From JBGSON01 sp041739085 (GTDB lineage Bacteria; Patescibacteriota; Gracilibacteria; CAIRYL01): a DNA stretch of 64,000 nt. Shown piece by piece: positions 1 through 8,570 of this stretch; within the stretch, counting starts at the first letter, position 1, and each line of letters opens with the position of its first letter. The notes under the pieces are model-generated. The model was not told the DNA's origin and did no database searches. It was given only the letters and a program-made list of their open reading frames with translations. A program made the translations under genes and the position numbers. The stretch spans positions 1 to 64,000 of the forward strand of contig JBGSON010000005.1 in NCBI GenBank assembly GCA_041739085.1. The letters are read 5' to 3'.

Positions 1-1088
1 AACTTCCGGGAAAACACGAAAAGCCCCATGGGGATCCCGAACACATATCCCGGGGAAACGTCAAACTTCCTCGTGATGACAATGCAGATGAACGCGAAGA
101 GAAGTCCCATGATATGGGGCTTGAAGAGCGCCGGGCATTTCCATTTTTGGGTGACAAAATAGATGACAAAGTCTTTCATGTACTCCCCGATGATGATGGC
201 AACGAAGGTGACTCCAAGGATCCCGAGATTCTCTCTCCTGAAAATTGTGAATTCGGGGCTTACATATGAAGTGAGGATTGTAAAAAGGATAATGATGAAG
301 AGGAGAAAGAGAAATCTTCTCCCCTTCTTTCCCGGATCCCCTTCCCCATGAAACATCCGGAGCGGGAAAACAACCTTTTCCAGAAAGGAGTCCATCCGGT
401 CCCGGTGCTCCTCGATGATATTATTGAAAATTACGCTCGAAATCCCGATGACAAGAAAAAAGAGGATCGCATAGACGACGTTCATTCCGATGACTCCGGC
501 ATCGAGAGAGATGTCCTTCGGGGAAACGATGCTCGAAGGCGGAAATATGGGAGCGGTATATCCGAATTTTTTTCGCTCATATGTTTCCGGCGATGTAAGG
601 GTTTCCATGATGAGATTGAGCGGCTTGTTCCTCTCTGCGTCACGTTCCCTCTCAATCCGGATCCTCTCCTCTTCTGCTTTGCGGATCCTATCCAATCTAT
701 CCCGCCTGAGTCCTTCCTCCATCTTTTTTCGTTCTTCTTCTTCCCATGCTTTTCTCTCCTCCGCATTTTGCTTCTGAACGGAGAGGAGGTAATCGAACGC
801 CTTTTTCTTAAACTCCCTGACCTGTGCATCGGTGATGGGATATGGTTCTGGTTCCTTTATTTTCGGCACTACGATTACTTTCTCTTCCGGAATGATCGGC
901 TCTTCAGGTATCACGGGTTCTTCAATGACCGGGGGCTCTTCGATCGGTGGCTCAATGATCACCGGAGGCCTCTCGAGCTCTCCGGTAACGACTTCAGCGA
1001 AAACAGACCTCGGGACTAATAACCCAAAGGAGAGAATAATTGAGAAAATGACGAGAATCCCCCCGATTATCCGCTTGCTCATCATCAT
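1..1088 (-). CDS. Membrane protein with signal peptide and coiled coil, partial (cut by left edge)
   Basis: The reverse strand is open from a triple ATG (1088/1085/1082) to the window edge, giving 362 codons with no stop. Residues 1-30 form a signal peptide (hydrophobic run ending near VFAE). A Pro/Glu-rich segment follows, with repeats of the type PPVIEEPVIPEEPIIPEEK, then a highly charged Arg/Glu/Lys coiled coil at roughly residues 85-160. Several hydrophobic segments fill the C-terminal part (around LDAGVIGMNVVYAILFFLV and FLFLLFIIILFTILTSYV). I do not recognise the family. The layout is an exported stalk attached to a multi-pass membrane domain. It lies 62 nt downstream of trpB on the same strand and may belong to that transcript. 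The overlapping plus-strand reading frames are antisense artefacts of its codon bias. Confidence 0.75.
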   Translation of the reverse strand, partial: MMMSKRIIGGILVIFSIILSFGLLVPRSVFAEVVTGELERPPVIIEPPIEEPPVIEEPVIPEEPIIPEEKVIVVPKIKEPEPYPITDAQVREFKKKAFDYLLSVQKQNAEERKAWEEEERKKMEEGLRRDRLDRIRKAEEERIRIERERDAERNKPLNLIMETLTSPETYERKKFGYTAPIFPPSSIVSPKDISLDAGVIGMNVVYAILFFLVIGISSVIFNNIIEEHRDRMDSFLEKVVFPLRMFHGEGDPGKKGRRFLFLLFIIILFTILTSYVSPEFTIFRRENLGILGVTFVAIIIGEYMKDFVIYFVTQKWKCPALFKPHIMGLLFAFICIVITRKFDVSPGYVFGIPMGLFVFSRK

Positions 1089-1150
1089 TTGGAGAAAATA
1101 CAAGCTCATTACAGGGATTTTATGTCCTCCCTTCTCTGGAGTCAAAAGAA

Positions 1151-2371
1151 TTATTTTCCTTTTTTTCTGAGAAACGCTTTCCATTTTTTATCTTCGAGAG
1201 CGTCGGCAATGAGGAAAATGTCTTTATCCCCCCTCCCGCTCTGGTTCACGATGATGATTTTTCCTTTTCCGAGTTTTGGTGCGAGACGGATCGCCTCCGC
1301 CCATGCGTGAGCACTTTCAAGAGCGGGGACCATCCCTTCGTTTCTTATGACTTTGAGAAAAGCGCTGATGACTTCCTTGTCCGATGCGGATGTGTATTCC
1401 ACCCGCTTCAGATCATGAAGATGCGCATGCTCCGGACCGATGCCCGGATAGTCGAGCCCGGCGGAAATGGAATGAGTCTCCGCGATCTGCCCGTCGTCCG
1501 TCTGGAGAAAGATGCTTTTATATCCCTGCATGATCCCAATTTTTCCTCCCTTCCCCGAGAATCTGGAAGCATGCCCTGTTCCCTTAAGCCCGACGCCTCC
1601 CGCTTCGACTCCGATGAGTCGCACTTTCTTGTTTTTCAAAAAATCCGTGAATATACCGATGGCATTCGATCCTCCTCCGACGCAGGCGATGATGGCATCG
1701 GGAAGTCTCCCTTCCGCAGAAAGGATCTGCCGCCTCGCCTCTTTCCCGATGATTCTTTGGAATTCTCTCACCATCTCGGGAAAAGGATGCGGACCGAGCG
1801 CCGATCCGATCATATAGTGCGTGTCCCCGACATTGGTAATCCAGTCACGGAGCGCTTCGTTCGTGGCATCCTTCAGGGTTCTTGTCCCTGTGGCGACCGG
1901 CATCACGTTTGCCCCGAGCCTCTCCATCCAGAAAACATTCGGCCGTTGTCTCTCAATATCCTCTTCCCCCATGTAGATCGTGCACTCGAATCCGAAGAGC
2001 GCGGAAACGGTGGCGACTGCGACTCCGTTCTGCCCGGCTCCCGTTTCCGTGATCACCCTTTTCTTCCCCATCCTCTTCGTGAGGAGAGCCTGTCCAAGAG
2101 CGTTGTTGATCTTGTGAGCGCCGGTGTGATTCAGGTCTTCCCGCTTCACATAGATCTTTGCTCCTTTCAGCATTTTTGTAAGATTTTCTGCGAAAGTAAG
2201 CGGGGAGGGTCTTCCCACATACGTCTTTGCATAATGATCGAATTCTTCCCAGAATTTCTTGTCTCTTTTTGCTTTCATCCACGCGTTCTCCGTTTCCTGG
2301 AGTGCGGGGAGAAGGACTTCCGGTGCGAACCTTCCGCCGTATATGCCGAAATGGCCTGGAGTGTTTTTCAT
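1151..2371 (-). CDS. trpB: Tryptophan synthase beta chain
   Basis: 406 residues, normal length for TrpB. This PLP enzyme condenses indole and L-serine to L-tryptophan in the cytoplasm. The N-terminal FGIYGGRFAPEVLLPAL segment, the PLP lysine K87 in HKINNALGQALL, the catalytic E109 in ETGAGQNG and the phosphate-binding loop GGGSNAIG are all visible, placing it with classical TrpB1 rather than TrpB2. One oddity: in ETGAGQHG, part of the serine-binding loop, the usual His at position 115 is Asn. No trpA or other trp gene occurs in the window, so it may salvage indole. Its start overlaps the upstream acyltransferase stop (ATGA), and it lies in a tyrS-led run, which puts two aromatic amino acid functions in one transcript. 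Confidence 0.95.
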   Translation of the reverse strand: MKNTPGHFGIYGGRFAPEVLLPALQETENAWMKAKRDKKFWEEFDHYAKTYVGRPSPLTFAENLTKMLKGAKIYVKREDLNHTGAHKINNALGQALLTKRMGKKRVITETGAGQNGVAVATVSALFGFECTIYMGEEDIERQRPNVFWMERLGANVMPVATGTRTLKDATNEALRDWITNVGDTHYMIGSALGPHPFPEMVREFQRIIGKEARRQILSAEGRLPDAIIACVGGGSNAIGIFTDFLKNKKVRLIGVEAGGVGLKGTGHASRFSGKGGKIGIMQGYKSIFLQTDDGQIAETHSISAGLDYPGIGPEHAHLHDLKRVEYTSASDKEVISAFLKVIRNEGMVPALESAHAWAEAIRLAPKLGKGKIIIVNQSGRGDKDIFLIADALEDKKWKAFLRKKGK

Positions 2372-3486
2372 ACTGCGTTTCCCGGTTCCGTTGAAGAAAG
2401 TGTCTTTCTTCTGAGAAATGGTTTTTCAAGAAAGAGATAGGAAAGGAAAGAGAGCATGATCGTGAAAAAGAGGATCACGAAAAATCCAATTACCGGATCA
2501 CTGATCACTTTTGAAATGACAGACGTCACGGGAAAATGCCAGAGGTAGATGCTGTACGAGATCATCCCGAGAAAAATAAAGGACCGGGGTGCAAAAATCC
2601 TTTTCACTGCAAGAGGAGCAAAGAGATAACCAAGAAGGAAGATCGCGAAGGCGAGTCCGACGAAGAAATGGAGAAAGACCTGGAGGAAGGGGATGTCGCG
2701 GAATCCGCTTCCAAGACTCGCAAACAAAATGAAAGTGCTCACAAGGCTTATGAGCCCGAACCCGAGAAATAGTCCCGAAATCCTTTCGAGCCCCCTCTTC
2801 CATCTCTCACGAAAGAGGAATATGAGTCCAAGGCAGATCCCCAGTGTGAACTGGTCGAACCTCCCCCAGAACTGCTCGGAATAAAATATCCGTTCATCAG
2901 GCGACCAGCCGGGGAAATACCGAATAAGAAAAAATCGGTATGCGAAATTGAGAACCGTGAGAAAAAAAAGGATTTCGAGAAAATGAGTGAGTTTCTTTCT
3001 CCCGAGGAAAAGGATCAGCGGGAGTGAAACATAGAAAATGACTTCCACGGTGAGCGTCCACATGACGGGATGGAGACCGTGGTATGTCGCGGGAAAAAGC
3101 CCCTGAACAAAGAAAATATGGGCAATCGCGTCGAGGATCGCGGGGAAAGAATAGTCCAGCTTCAGGAGGAAGACAGTGACTGTGAAAAAGACGGCGAGCG
3201 GAAAGATGCGCCATGCCCGCTTCCGGAAATAGGATGCGACCGAAGAAGTCCGTACGAGAGAGAGGAAAACGAGGAATCCGGAGAGGATGAAGAAGAGATC
3301 TACTCCGAGATGTCCCGCGGCGAACGGAGCCGTGATATTGAGTCCAAAAATGGTGACCTCCCTTCCGAGGAGGTAAAACGTCCAGAAGTGAAAAAGGAGG
3401 ACGAGAATGGCGGCAAGCCCCCGGAACGCATCCATCCCGTATATTTCTTCATGAGCGGTGCTTTTTGGAAGCCACTCGATTTTCAT
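2368..3486 (-). CDS. Acyltransferase family 3 membrane protein
   Basis: 372 residues with about ten hydrophobic segments. The N-terminal motifs of the acyltransferase-3 (OafA/NodX/WecH-like) family are present: GMDAFRGLAAILVLLFHF near residue 17, with the family His, and HLGVDLFFILSGFLVF near residue 60. Members move acyl groups, often acetyl, onto sugars or other cell-surface molecules at the cytoplasmic membrane; the substrate cannot be read from sequence. The gene starts 20 nt after the tyrS stop and its own stop overlaps the trpB start by 4 nt, so the three are probably cotranscribed. The link to amino acid functions is unexplained and may only reflect compact packing. Confidence 0.88.
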   Translation of the reverse strand: MKIEWLPKSTAHEEIYGMDAFRGLAAILVLLFHFWTFYLLGREVTIFGLNITAPFAAGHLGVDLFFILSGFLVFLSLVRTSSVASYFRKRAWRIFPLAVFFTVTVFLLKLDYSFPAILDAIAHIFFVQGLFPATYHGLHPVMWTLTVEVIFYVSLPLILFLGRKKLTHFLEILFFLTVLNFAYRFFLIRYFPGWSPDERIFYSEQFWGRFDQFTLGICLGLIFLFRERWKRGLERISGLFLGFGLISLVSTFILFASLGSGFRDIPFLQVFLHFFVGLAFAIFLLGYLFAPLAVKRIFAPRSFIFLGMISYSIYLWHFPVTSVISKVISDPVIGFFVILFFTIMLSFLSYLFLEKPFLRRKTLSSTEPGNAV

Positions 3487-3505
3487 ACTTCATACGAAAA
3501 GGATC

Positions 3506-4705
3506 TCACTTTGAGAAAACAATTCGGCAGAACTTCCTTTTCCCGACCTGGAGAATGATCATCTTTTTCTGGACAGGGACTTTTTCCTCAAGTTTTTCGA
3601 CCTTCTCATCGTCGATCCGTACCGCACCCTGCTGGATGAGCCTCCGTGCTTCAGAATTCGATTCCACGAGTTTACTCTTGATGACGAGGTCGAGAACGGT
3701 ATGCCCTGCATTCTTCAATGTTATTTTCATCATATCATCAGGTTTTCCCTTTTCCTGGAACATCCGGTTGAATTCTTCTTCCGCTGTCTTTGCCACACTT
3801 TCTCCGTGATAAAGTGAGACGATTTCCCGGGCAAGTCTTGCCTTCACATTCCTTGGATTTTCTCCATCCTTGAGGAGAGTCGAGATCTTCTTGATTTCCT
3901 CCAGAGGGACTGTCGTCGCGAGCACGAAATACCGGAGGATGAGATGATCCGGAATGGACATCGTCTTTCCGAACATGTCCCGCGGGGAATCGAGGAGCGC
4001 GATATAATTTCCGAGGGATTTTGACATTTTCTCTTTTCCATCGAGGCCTTCGAGGATGGGAACGGTGAGGATATTTTGCGGTTCCATGCCATGAGCTTTC
4101 ATGATCTGCCTCCCCGCGAGGAGATTGAAGGTCTGGTCTGTCCCCCCGAGTTCGAGATCGGCTTTGATCGCGACGGAATCGTAGCCCTGCATGAGGGGAT
4201 AGAGAAATTCCACGAGATTGATTTCCTGGACCTTTTTCATCCGTTCGCAGAACATATCCCGATGGAGCATCTGCTGGACCGTGAAGGACCCCGCGAGCCG
4301 GAGGACATTCTCAAACGTCATGTCTTTCAGCCAATCACCGTTTTTTACGACTTCGATCTTTGAGACATCGAGGATTGTTCCCGCCTGCTCGATGTATGTC
4401 GCCATATTCTTTGCGATTTCCTCATCGGTCATCGGTTTTCTCGTTTGTGATTTTCCCGTCGGATCTCCAATCTTTCCGGTGAACGTCCCGAAGAGAAGGA
4501 TGACATGGTGGCCATAATCCTGGAACTGCCGCATCTTCCGGAGTACGACGGCGTGGCCGAGGGTAAGATCGGATCCGCTCGGATCGATGCCGAGTTTTAC
4601 CCGAAGTTTTTTCCCGGATCTGAGCTTTTCCTCGAGATCCTTTCTGATGTGGATTTCAGAGACTCCGCGATCGAGAAGTTCTGCTATCTGGTTTTGGAGA
4701 GACAT
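3506..4705 (-). CDS. tyrS: Tyrosyl-tRNA synthetase
   Basis: 399 residues from the ATG at 4705. This start (MSLQNQIAELLDRG) matches the family N-terminus; a longer in-frame extension to 4759 would run through the promoter. Class I signatures are visible: the HIGH-equivalent LGHA in DPSGSDLTLGHAVVLRKM, the KMSKS loop in KEKMSKSLGN, and a C-terminal S4 RNA-binding domain (VIKSKLVESNSEARRLIQQG). It charges tRNA-Tyr in the cytoplasm. It heads the minus-strand run tyrS, acyltransferase, trpB, and is divergent from the pseudouridine synthase gene across a repeat-rich spacer. Confidence 0.96.
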   Translation of the reverse strand: MSLQNQIAELLDRGVSEIHIRKDLEEKLRSGKKLRVKLGIDPSGSDLTLGHAVVLRKMRQFQDYGHHVILLFGTFTGKIGDPTGKSQTRKPMTDEEIAKNMATYIEQAGTILDVSKIEVVKNGDWLKDMTFENVLRLAGSFTVQQMLHRDMFCERMKKVQEINLVEFLYPLMQGYDSVAIKADLELGGTDQTFNLLAGRQIMKAHGMEPQNILTVPILEGLDGKEKMSKSLGNYIALLDSPRDMFGKTMSIPDHLILRYFVLATTVPLEEIKKISTLLKDGENPRNVKARLAREIVSLYHGESVAKTAEEEFNRMFQEKGKPDDMMKITLKNAGHTVLDLVIKSKLVESNSEARRLIQQGAVRIDDEKVEKLEEKVPVQKKMIILQVGKRKFCRIVFSK

Positions 4706-4729
4706 AATTCTTGAAACGAACTTGGGCTT

Positions 4730-4759
4730 ATAATAATGGAGAGGAGGGGGAAAGTGCAA
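4730..4759 (-). promoter_or_regulatory. Promoter for tyrS
   Basis: On the minus strand TTGCAC (4759-4754), an 18-nt spacer and TATTAT (4735-4730) form a good vegetative promoter. It predicts a transcript start near 4724, about 19 nt before the tyrS ATG, with no Shine-Dalgarno in the short leader. Confidence 0.6.
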
Positions 4760-4769
4760 AGATAATGTG

Positions 4770-4880
4770 AAGTTTATAAAAAGTTCATAAAAGTTTATAA
4801 GAGTTCATAAAAGTTGGTCTGATGATATGCATTGCACACGCAAAAAACTTGTATAAACTTTTACAGACCCTTACAAACTT
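4770..4880. repeat. Iteron-like AAGTTYATAA repeat cluster between divergent genes
   Basis: On the plus strand near-identical decamers start at 4770 (AAGTTTATAA), 4781 (AAGTTCATAA), 4791 (AAGTTTATAA) and 4801 (GAGTTCATAA), with a degenerate fifth at 4811 (AAGTTGGTCT). The spacing is 10-11 bp, one helical turn. After about 35 bp the motif returns in inverted orientation (AACTTGTATAAACTTTTAC around 4846-4864 and ACAAACTTTTAAG at 4873-4885). The cluster sits just upstream of the tyrS -35 box, between tyrS and the RluA-family gene. This looks like a cooperative binding array for a DNA-binding protein; the binder is unknown. Confidence 0.7.
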
Positions 4881-4958
4881 TTAAGAACGTATATCAAGGG
4901 TTTATTTCACGGGAAGGAAAAACTCCGGTAGTATATTCACACTATTACTCTTTTTGCA

Positions 4959-5930
4959 GTGCCGAGAAAAAAATCCTCCGATGCAAGAATGTTTCTCACT
5001 TCCGAGGAGGACATTGAAAAAAGGCTTGATATTTTCCTTTCGGCAAACACGGATCTCTCGAGGACCTACTGCCAAAAACTCATCCATGACAGAGCAGTTT
5101 CCGTGAACGGAAAGGAAGTGACGAAAGTGGCGCACCTCCTGAAAGAAAATCAGGATGTTTCTTGCATAATCCCGGAACCAAAAAATCTGGAAATCCTTCC
5201 GGAAGATATCCCCCTCGACATCCTCTACGAAGACAAGGATCTCGTCGTCGTGAACAAACCCGCGGGGATGGTGGTCCATCCGGATGAAACATACTCTTCC
5301 GGAACTCTCGTGAATGCTCTCCTTTTTCACATTGGTCCGAAAAAACTCTCCGGCATCGGAGGCGTGAAACGGCCGGGGATCGTCCACCGTCTTGACCGGG
5401 AAACATCGGGAGTCATGATGGTCGCGAAGAACGACGCTGCCCACCGTTATCTTTCAAATGAGATCGCGGAACGGAGGATAACGAAGTTTTACAAAGCGCT
5501 CGTTTTCGGAAAAATGAAACATGATTCCTTCACGGTCGACTCCCCCATCGCCCGCGACCGCAAGGACCGGAAGAAGATGGCGGTCTCGAATGAAAGGCGG
5601 GCGAGATCGGCAGTGACGCACGGAACGCTTCTTCAGGTTTTTCCTGACCCCCTCACTTCCTATTTGAAACTCCAGATCGTCACAGGAAGAACACATCAAA
5701 TCCGTGTCCATCTCGCATCCATCGGATCCCCAGTGGTCGGTGATACGGTGTACGGAAAATCCGCGGAAAACGAGCTTTTCTTCCGCGACCATGTTCTGAA
5801 ACGCTGCTTTCTCCACTCCGAATCTCTTACCTTCACCCTCCCTTCGGGGAAAGAGAAGACCTTTGTCGCCCCACTCGCCCCTGATCTGGAGAGGACCCTT
5901 GAAGCGCTTGGGAGCTCAGGAAAAACCTGA
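4959..5930 (+). CDS. RluA/RluD-family 23S rRNA pseudouridine synthase
   Basis: 323 residues from a GTG start at 4959; an alternative ATG lies at 4989, just before the S4 domain (KRLDIFLSANTDLSR). The S4 RNA-binding domain covers about residues 18-75. The catalytic domain follows, with the signature HRLDRETSG holding the catalytic Asp, and the downstream motif GRTHQIRVHLASIG. It isomerises specific uridines in rRNA, most likely RluD-type helix 69 sites given the domain order, but RluC-type specificity cannot be excluded. A TATATT box at 4932-4937 may serve as its -10. The gene ends just before a strong plus-strand hairpin. Confidence 0.92.
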   Translation: MPRKKSSDARMFLTSEEDIEKRLDIFLSANTDLSRTYCQKLIHDRAVSVNGKEVTKVAHLLKENQDVSCIIPEPKNLEILPEDIPLDILYEDKDLVVVNKPAGMVVHPDETYSSGTLVNALLFHIGPKKLSGIGGVKRPGIVHRLDRETSGVMMVAKNDAAHRYLSNEIAERRITKFYKALVFGKMKHDSFTVDSPIARDRKDRKKMAVSNERRARSAVTHGTLLQVFPDPLTSYLKLQIVTGRTHQIRVHLASIGSPVVGDTVYGKSAENELFFRDHVLKRCFLHSESLTFTLPSGKEKTFVAPLAPDLERTLEALGSSGKT

Positions 5931-5941
5931 AGAAAAAAGAA

Positions 5942-5991
5942 AAAGCACAAAAGAGAAAAGATAGTGTCATGTCTTTTTTCTTTTGTGCTTT
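5942..5991 (+). terminator. Intrinsic terminator after the pseudouridine synthase gene, built from a dispersed repeat
   Basis: A 20-bp stem (5942-5961 with 5972-5991, one G-U pair) encloses the loop TAGTGTCATG and is followed by GTGTTTTTCC. It lies 11 nt after the gene's stop codon. The stem is an inverted pair of the AAAGCACAAAAG element found in other spacers of this window, so it may be both repeat and terminator. Confidence 0.75.
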
Positions 5992-6043
5992 GTGTTTTTC
6001 CTTTTCTCTCTTCCTTCGTCTGTTCTCTACAGCGTTTTTTTGA

Positions 6044-6049
6044 TATAAT
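6044..6049 (+). promoter_or_regulatory. Extended -10 promoter for the 6071 gene
   Basis: TATAAT at 6044-6049 is preceded by TG-A at 6041-6043, an extended -10 element. No good -35 is visible. A transcript start near 6056 would leave a 15-nt leader before the ATG at 6071. Confidence 0.5.
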
Positions 6050-6070
6050 AAGACTTCATAAATATTACAT

Positions 6071-7723
6071 ATGACAAAGGGGCGCATCTCATTACAGCCC
6101 GAAAAAAGGATTATGAATGACCAGCCCGCAGCTCCACATCGAGAAGATTTGTCTCAGGGTGAGGAAAGAGAAGGGGAAGCGCCTTCAGAAACGGATTCAG
6201 GGAGTATCGAACAGGGAATTCAGGAAATCCGGTCTCATCTGAGTGGACGAGATGATCATCAGGAGAGGAAGGATGAACTATTGACTGCCCAGGAAAGCGA
6301 ATATTCCGAACGAATTAAGGAATATCTCCTTGTTGCGCAAGTCATACTCGAAACAAGAATTGCTTCATCTCTCCCGGAACTCACAGACTCACAAACATTT
6401 CAAAGGCTCAAGGAAACTTATGATTCTCGGCAAAAAGGGGCGTCATCGGGGATAGAGCAGGATTTGGCAGAAGCATACAAAACCTATGCTATGGTCAGAA
6501 GAATGGGATTTAACGAAATGGAAATTCTCACATTGATCATGTCTTCTGTGCTTGATGCTCCAGAGAAAAAATCAGGCATGAACATCGGAAAGAGGTTCTC
6601 AGAAGCATGGATCTCAATAATTCAAAGCGACCAGGAGCGAAAAAGAAACGCATTGGATGATCCGGGAAACAAGCGAATGATCGAAAAAGCGAAACGCTGT
6701 GTCGGAGATTTTATGAAAAGACACCGGGATCATGGAGTGAACAGAGGGGAAACGCAGAGAGATGATGCGCCTGCAGTTCCTGTTATTGTCTTATCAGGAA
6801 TGGAGCACTTTTCCTTGGTATTGTCAGAATCCAAAAAAATGAAGACTCAAGATGTTTTAGATGGAGACTCTTTCGACGTCACAGGGCAATATGACAGGAT
6901 GTGTGAGCATATTTTTTTAATCCTTCGGGAAAAAATACTTCAAAACAGGCAACCAATCGATGAGACAGGTGTTCATGTGCTGGTTCATGAATTATTTCAC
7001 GCACGCTCGAGAAAAAGTGTCTTGCCGGGAGTTCGTTTAGAAAATAAAGATCCCCCCTTTTCTCCCGGGATCGGTTTTGTACCTCAATCGCGTAAGAGGA
7101 TTGCTCTCATTAACCTGAATGAAGGCATAACGGAATTGCTGACTCTCATCGCTCTCGCTGAAAACGGCATCATGACCGATTCACGCATCAACTCTAATAC
7201 AATTGCTCACAGAGCGTATCTCCAAGAAGTCTGGAGTGTTGTGAAATTGATTCATCATCTGATCCCGGATAGCGACCCCTCCGTATCACCCGAATGGGGA
7301 TTGGTCCATACTGAATTCGGTTGTGGCCCTGTGATAGATAACGAATTCAGAGACTTAGATTATATTCATGCGCTGTCACCTCTTCAGATCCAAGCAGTCG
7401 TGAGAATGTATCTTTCAAAAGAAGGCCTCCGGGAGCTGAATCGATTGGCAGAAAAAAGAATCGGTTCTCACGGATTAGCGCTTATCAATTATTTCTTACA
7501 AAGTGTTTATGTCACAGATCGGTTCCTTTCATCCCTTAAAAAGTGGAAAGCTGATGGGTCCTGCGATCCGCCATTAAGAATATCCATTGCAATAGAATCA
7601 GGTACAAACGCCCATGCGGCGCATATCGCCGGCTATCCTTCTCTGAATATTTCTGAACTGAAAAAATCATATCCTTTTCTTGAAATAACGCCGCTCCGCA
7701 TTGAAGAAACCCGCAAATCATGA
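6071..7723 (+). CDS. Unknown protein with HELFH metallopeptidase-like motif
   Basis: 550 residues from ATG 6071 (an alternative ATG at 6113 removes 14 residues). There is no signal peptide or TM segment, so it is probably cytoplasmic. The first ~250 residues are charged and mostly helical. The centre carries VHVLVHELFHARSRKS, an HExxH zinc-binding motif, followed about 40 residues later by LINLNEGITELLTLIALAENG, where Glu in NEGITE could be the third ligand of a gluzincin-type site. I do not recognise the family. Codon use is more AT-rich than in the housekeeping neighbours. Its last codons overlap the promoter of the next gene. A peptidase role is inferred from the motif only. Confidence 0.8.
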   Translation: MTKGRISLQPEKRIMNDQPAAPHREDLSQGEEREGEAPSETDSGSIEQGIQEIRSHLSGRDDHQERKDELLTAQESEYSERIKEYLLVAQVILETRIASSLPELTDSQTFQRLKETYDSRQKGASSGIEQDLAEAYKTYAMVRRMGFNEMEILTLIMSSVLDAPEKKSGMNIGKRFSEAWISIIQSDQERKRNALDDPGNKRMIEKAKRCVGDFMKRHRDHGVNRGETQRDDAPAVPVIVLSGMEHFSLVLSESKKMKTQDVLDGDSFDVTGQYDRMCEHIFLILREKILQNRQPIDETGVHVLVHELFHARSRKSVLPGVRLENKDPPFSPGIGFVPQSRKRIALINLNEGITELLTLIALAENGIMTDSRINSNTIAHRAYLQEVWSVVKLIHHLIPDSDPSVSPEWGLVHTEFGCGPVIDNEFRDLDYIHALSPLQIQAVVRMYLSKEGLRELNRLAEKRIGSHGLALINYFLQSVYVTDRFLSSLKKWKADGSCDPPLRISIAIESGTNAHAAHIAGYPSLNISELKKSYPFLEITPLRIEETRKS

Positions 7724-7729
7724 TATACT
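7701..7729 (+). promoter_or_regulatory. Promoter for the zinc-finger/TM protein gene
   Basis: TTGAAG (7701-7706), 17-nt spacer, TATACT (7724-7729). The predicted start near 7736 lies downstream of the first in-frame Met (7701) of the next gene, which supports the later start at 7755. Confidence 0.6.
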
Positions 7730-7754
7730 TCGGGACGATATCAATATAAATAAC

Positions 7755-8564
7755 ATGCCGAAAACCCGTGTCCCGAAACGGCTGAGCGCCGATCTCCAGA
7801 TTTCCGACAAGCTCCTCTCAAAGAGCTGGTCGAAAGATGAAGTGGAAGAATATCTGAATGCCCTGGGGACAAAGAACAGAAAAGTGCTCGAGGTGCTCGA
7901 ACACGAGAAGCGGACCAAGTACTACCTGGAGCTGAAAAGCGGAGTGAAAGTCCCGGTACTTTGTCCGAAGTGCATGAAAGGCCATCTCTCGCTCGTGGAA
8001 TTCATGTGCGTGAACGAGAGCAACGAAAAGGATGTCCTGTTTCTGAGCCTCCTCCGGTGCGACAACCTCAAGGGGAAGTGCGACTTCGCGAGCAGCGAAA
8101 AGATATCAAAACTCACGAATAAACTCCTCGAAAACACCATACTGAGGTCAGAAAAGATCAGCAAGGCTGCAGAAGAGAAAAAAGAACATCTCGCTCTTCT
8201 CGAAGACGAGGTGAAGCGGAACTCATTTTTGAATGTTTTCAAGGCGGTCTTCCGAAAGAGTCCGGTTTCTGTTGGTATTTCATCCGGATTCGTTACCCTC
8301 TCCTTGATCCTCTCCCTCACCTTTGCCCTGAGCGTTGCCGGTAACAATGGAGATCATGAGATCCGCGCCGGAAATAAAGATCTCTCGATCGAGTACAGGT
8401 ACTCGGCTCCTGAAGTATCAAAAGATGAGATTTCTCTCATCTGTCAGGGATATTTCAATGTCGCAAGACCCTATCTCTGCTTGAGTTCTCCTCAGGAAGA
8501 GAATGAATTTCTGCGAAAACTTGATCCTTCATTTCCTCCGCGTCCTGGCACATTCCCGAGATGA
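7755..8564 (+). CDS. Zinc-finger protein with one transmembrane segment, unknown function
   Basis: 269 residues from ATG 7755, chosen because the promoter at 7701-7729 excludes the longer frame. A CPKC pair is followed by CDNLKGKC about 40 residues later, a plausible four-Cys zinc site in the N-terminal third. A charged helical stretch follows, then one hydrophobic segment (VSVGISSGFVTLSLILSLTFAL) near residue 185. The C-terminal ~70 residues would then be extracytoplasmic. No family recognised. The topology suggests a cytoplasmic zinc-binding domain tethered to the membrane. Confidence 0.75.
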   Translation: MPKTRVPKRLSADLQISDKLLSKSWSKDEVEEYLNALGTKNRKVLEVLEHEKRTKYYLELKSGVKVPVLCPKCMKGHLSLVEFMCVNESNEKDVLFLSLLRCDNLKGKCDFASSEKISKLTNKLLENTILRSEKISKAAEEKKEHLALLEDEVKRNSFLNVFKAVFRKSPVSVGISSGFVTLSLILSLTFALSVAGNNGDHEIRAGNKDLSIEYRYSAPEVSKDEISLICQGYFNVARPYLCLSSPQEENEFLRKLDPSFPPRPGTFPR

Positions 8565-8570
8565 GCTTTC

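Noticed and set aside
348..1019. 223-codon plus-strand frame at the left edge
   Set aside because: Antisense to the left-edge membrane protein, which has a signal peptide and coiled coil.
1307..2440. 377-codon plus-strand frame antisense to trpB
   Set aside because: Strong TrpB on the other strand explains the open frame.
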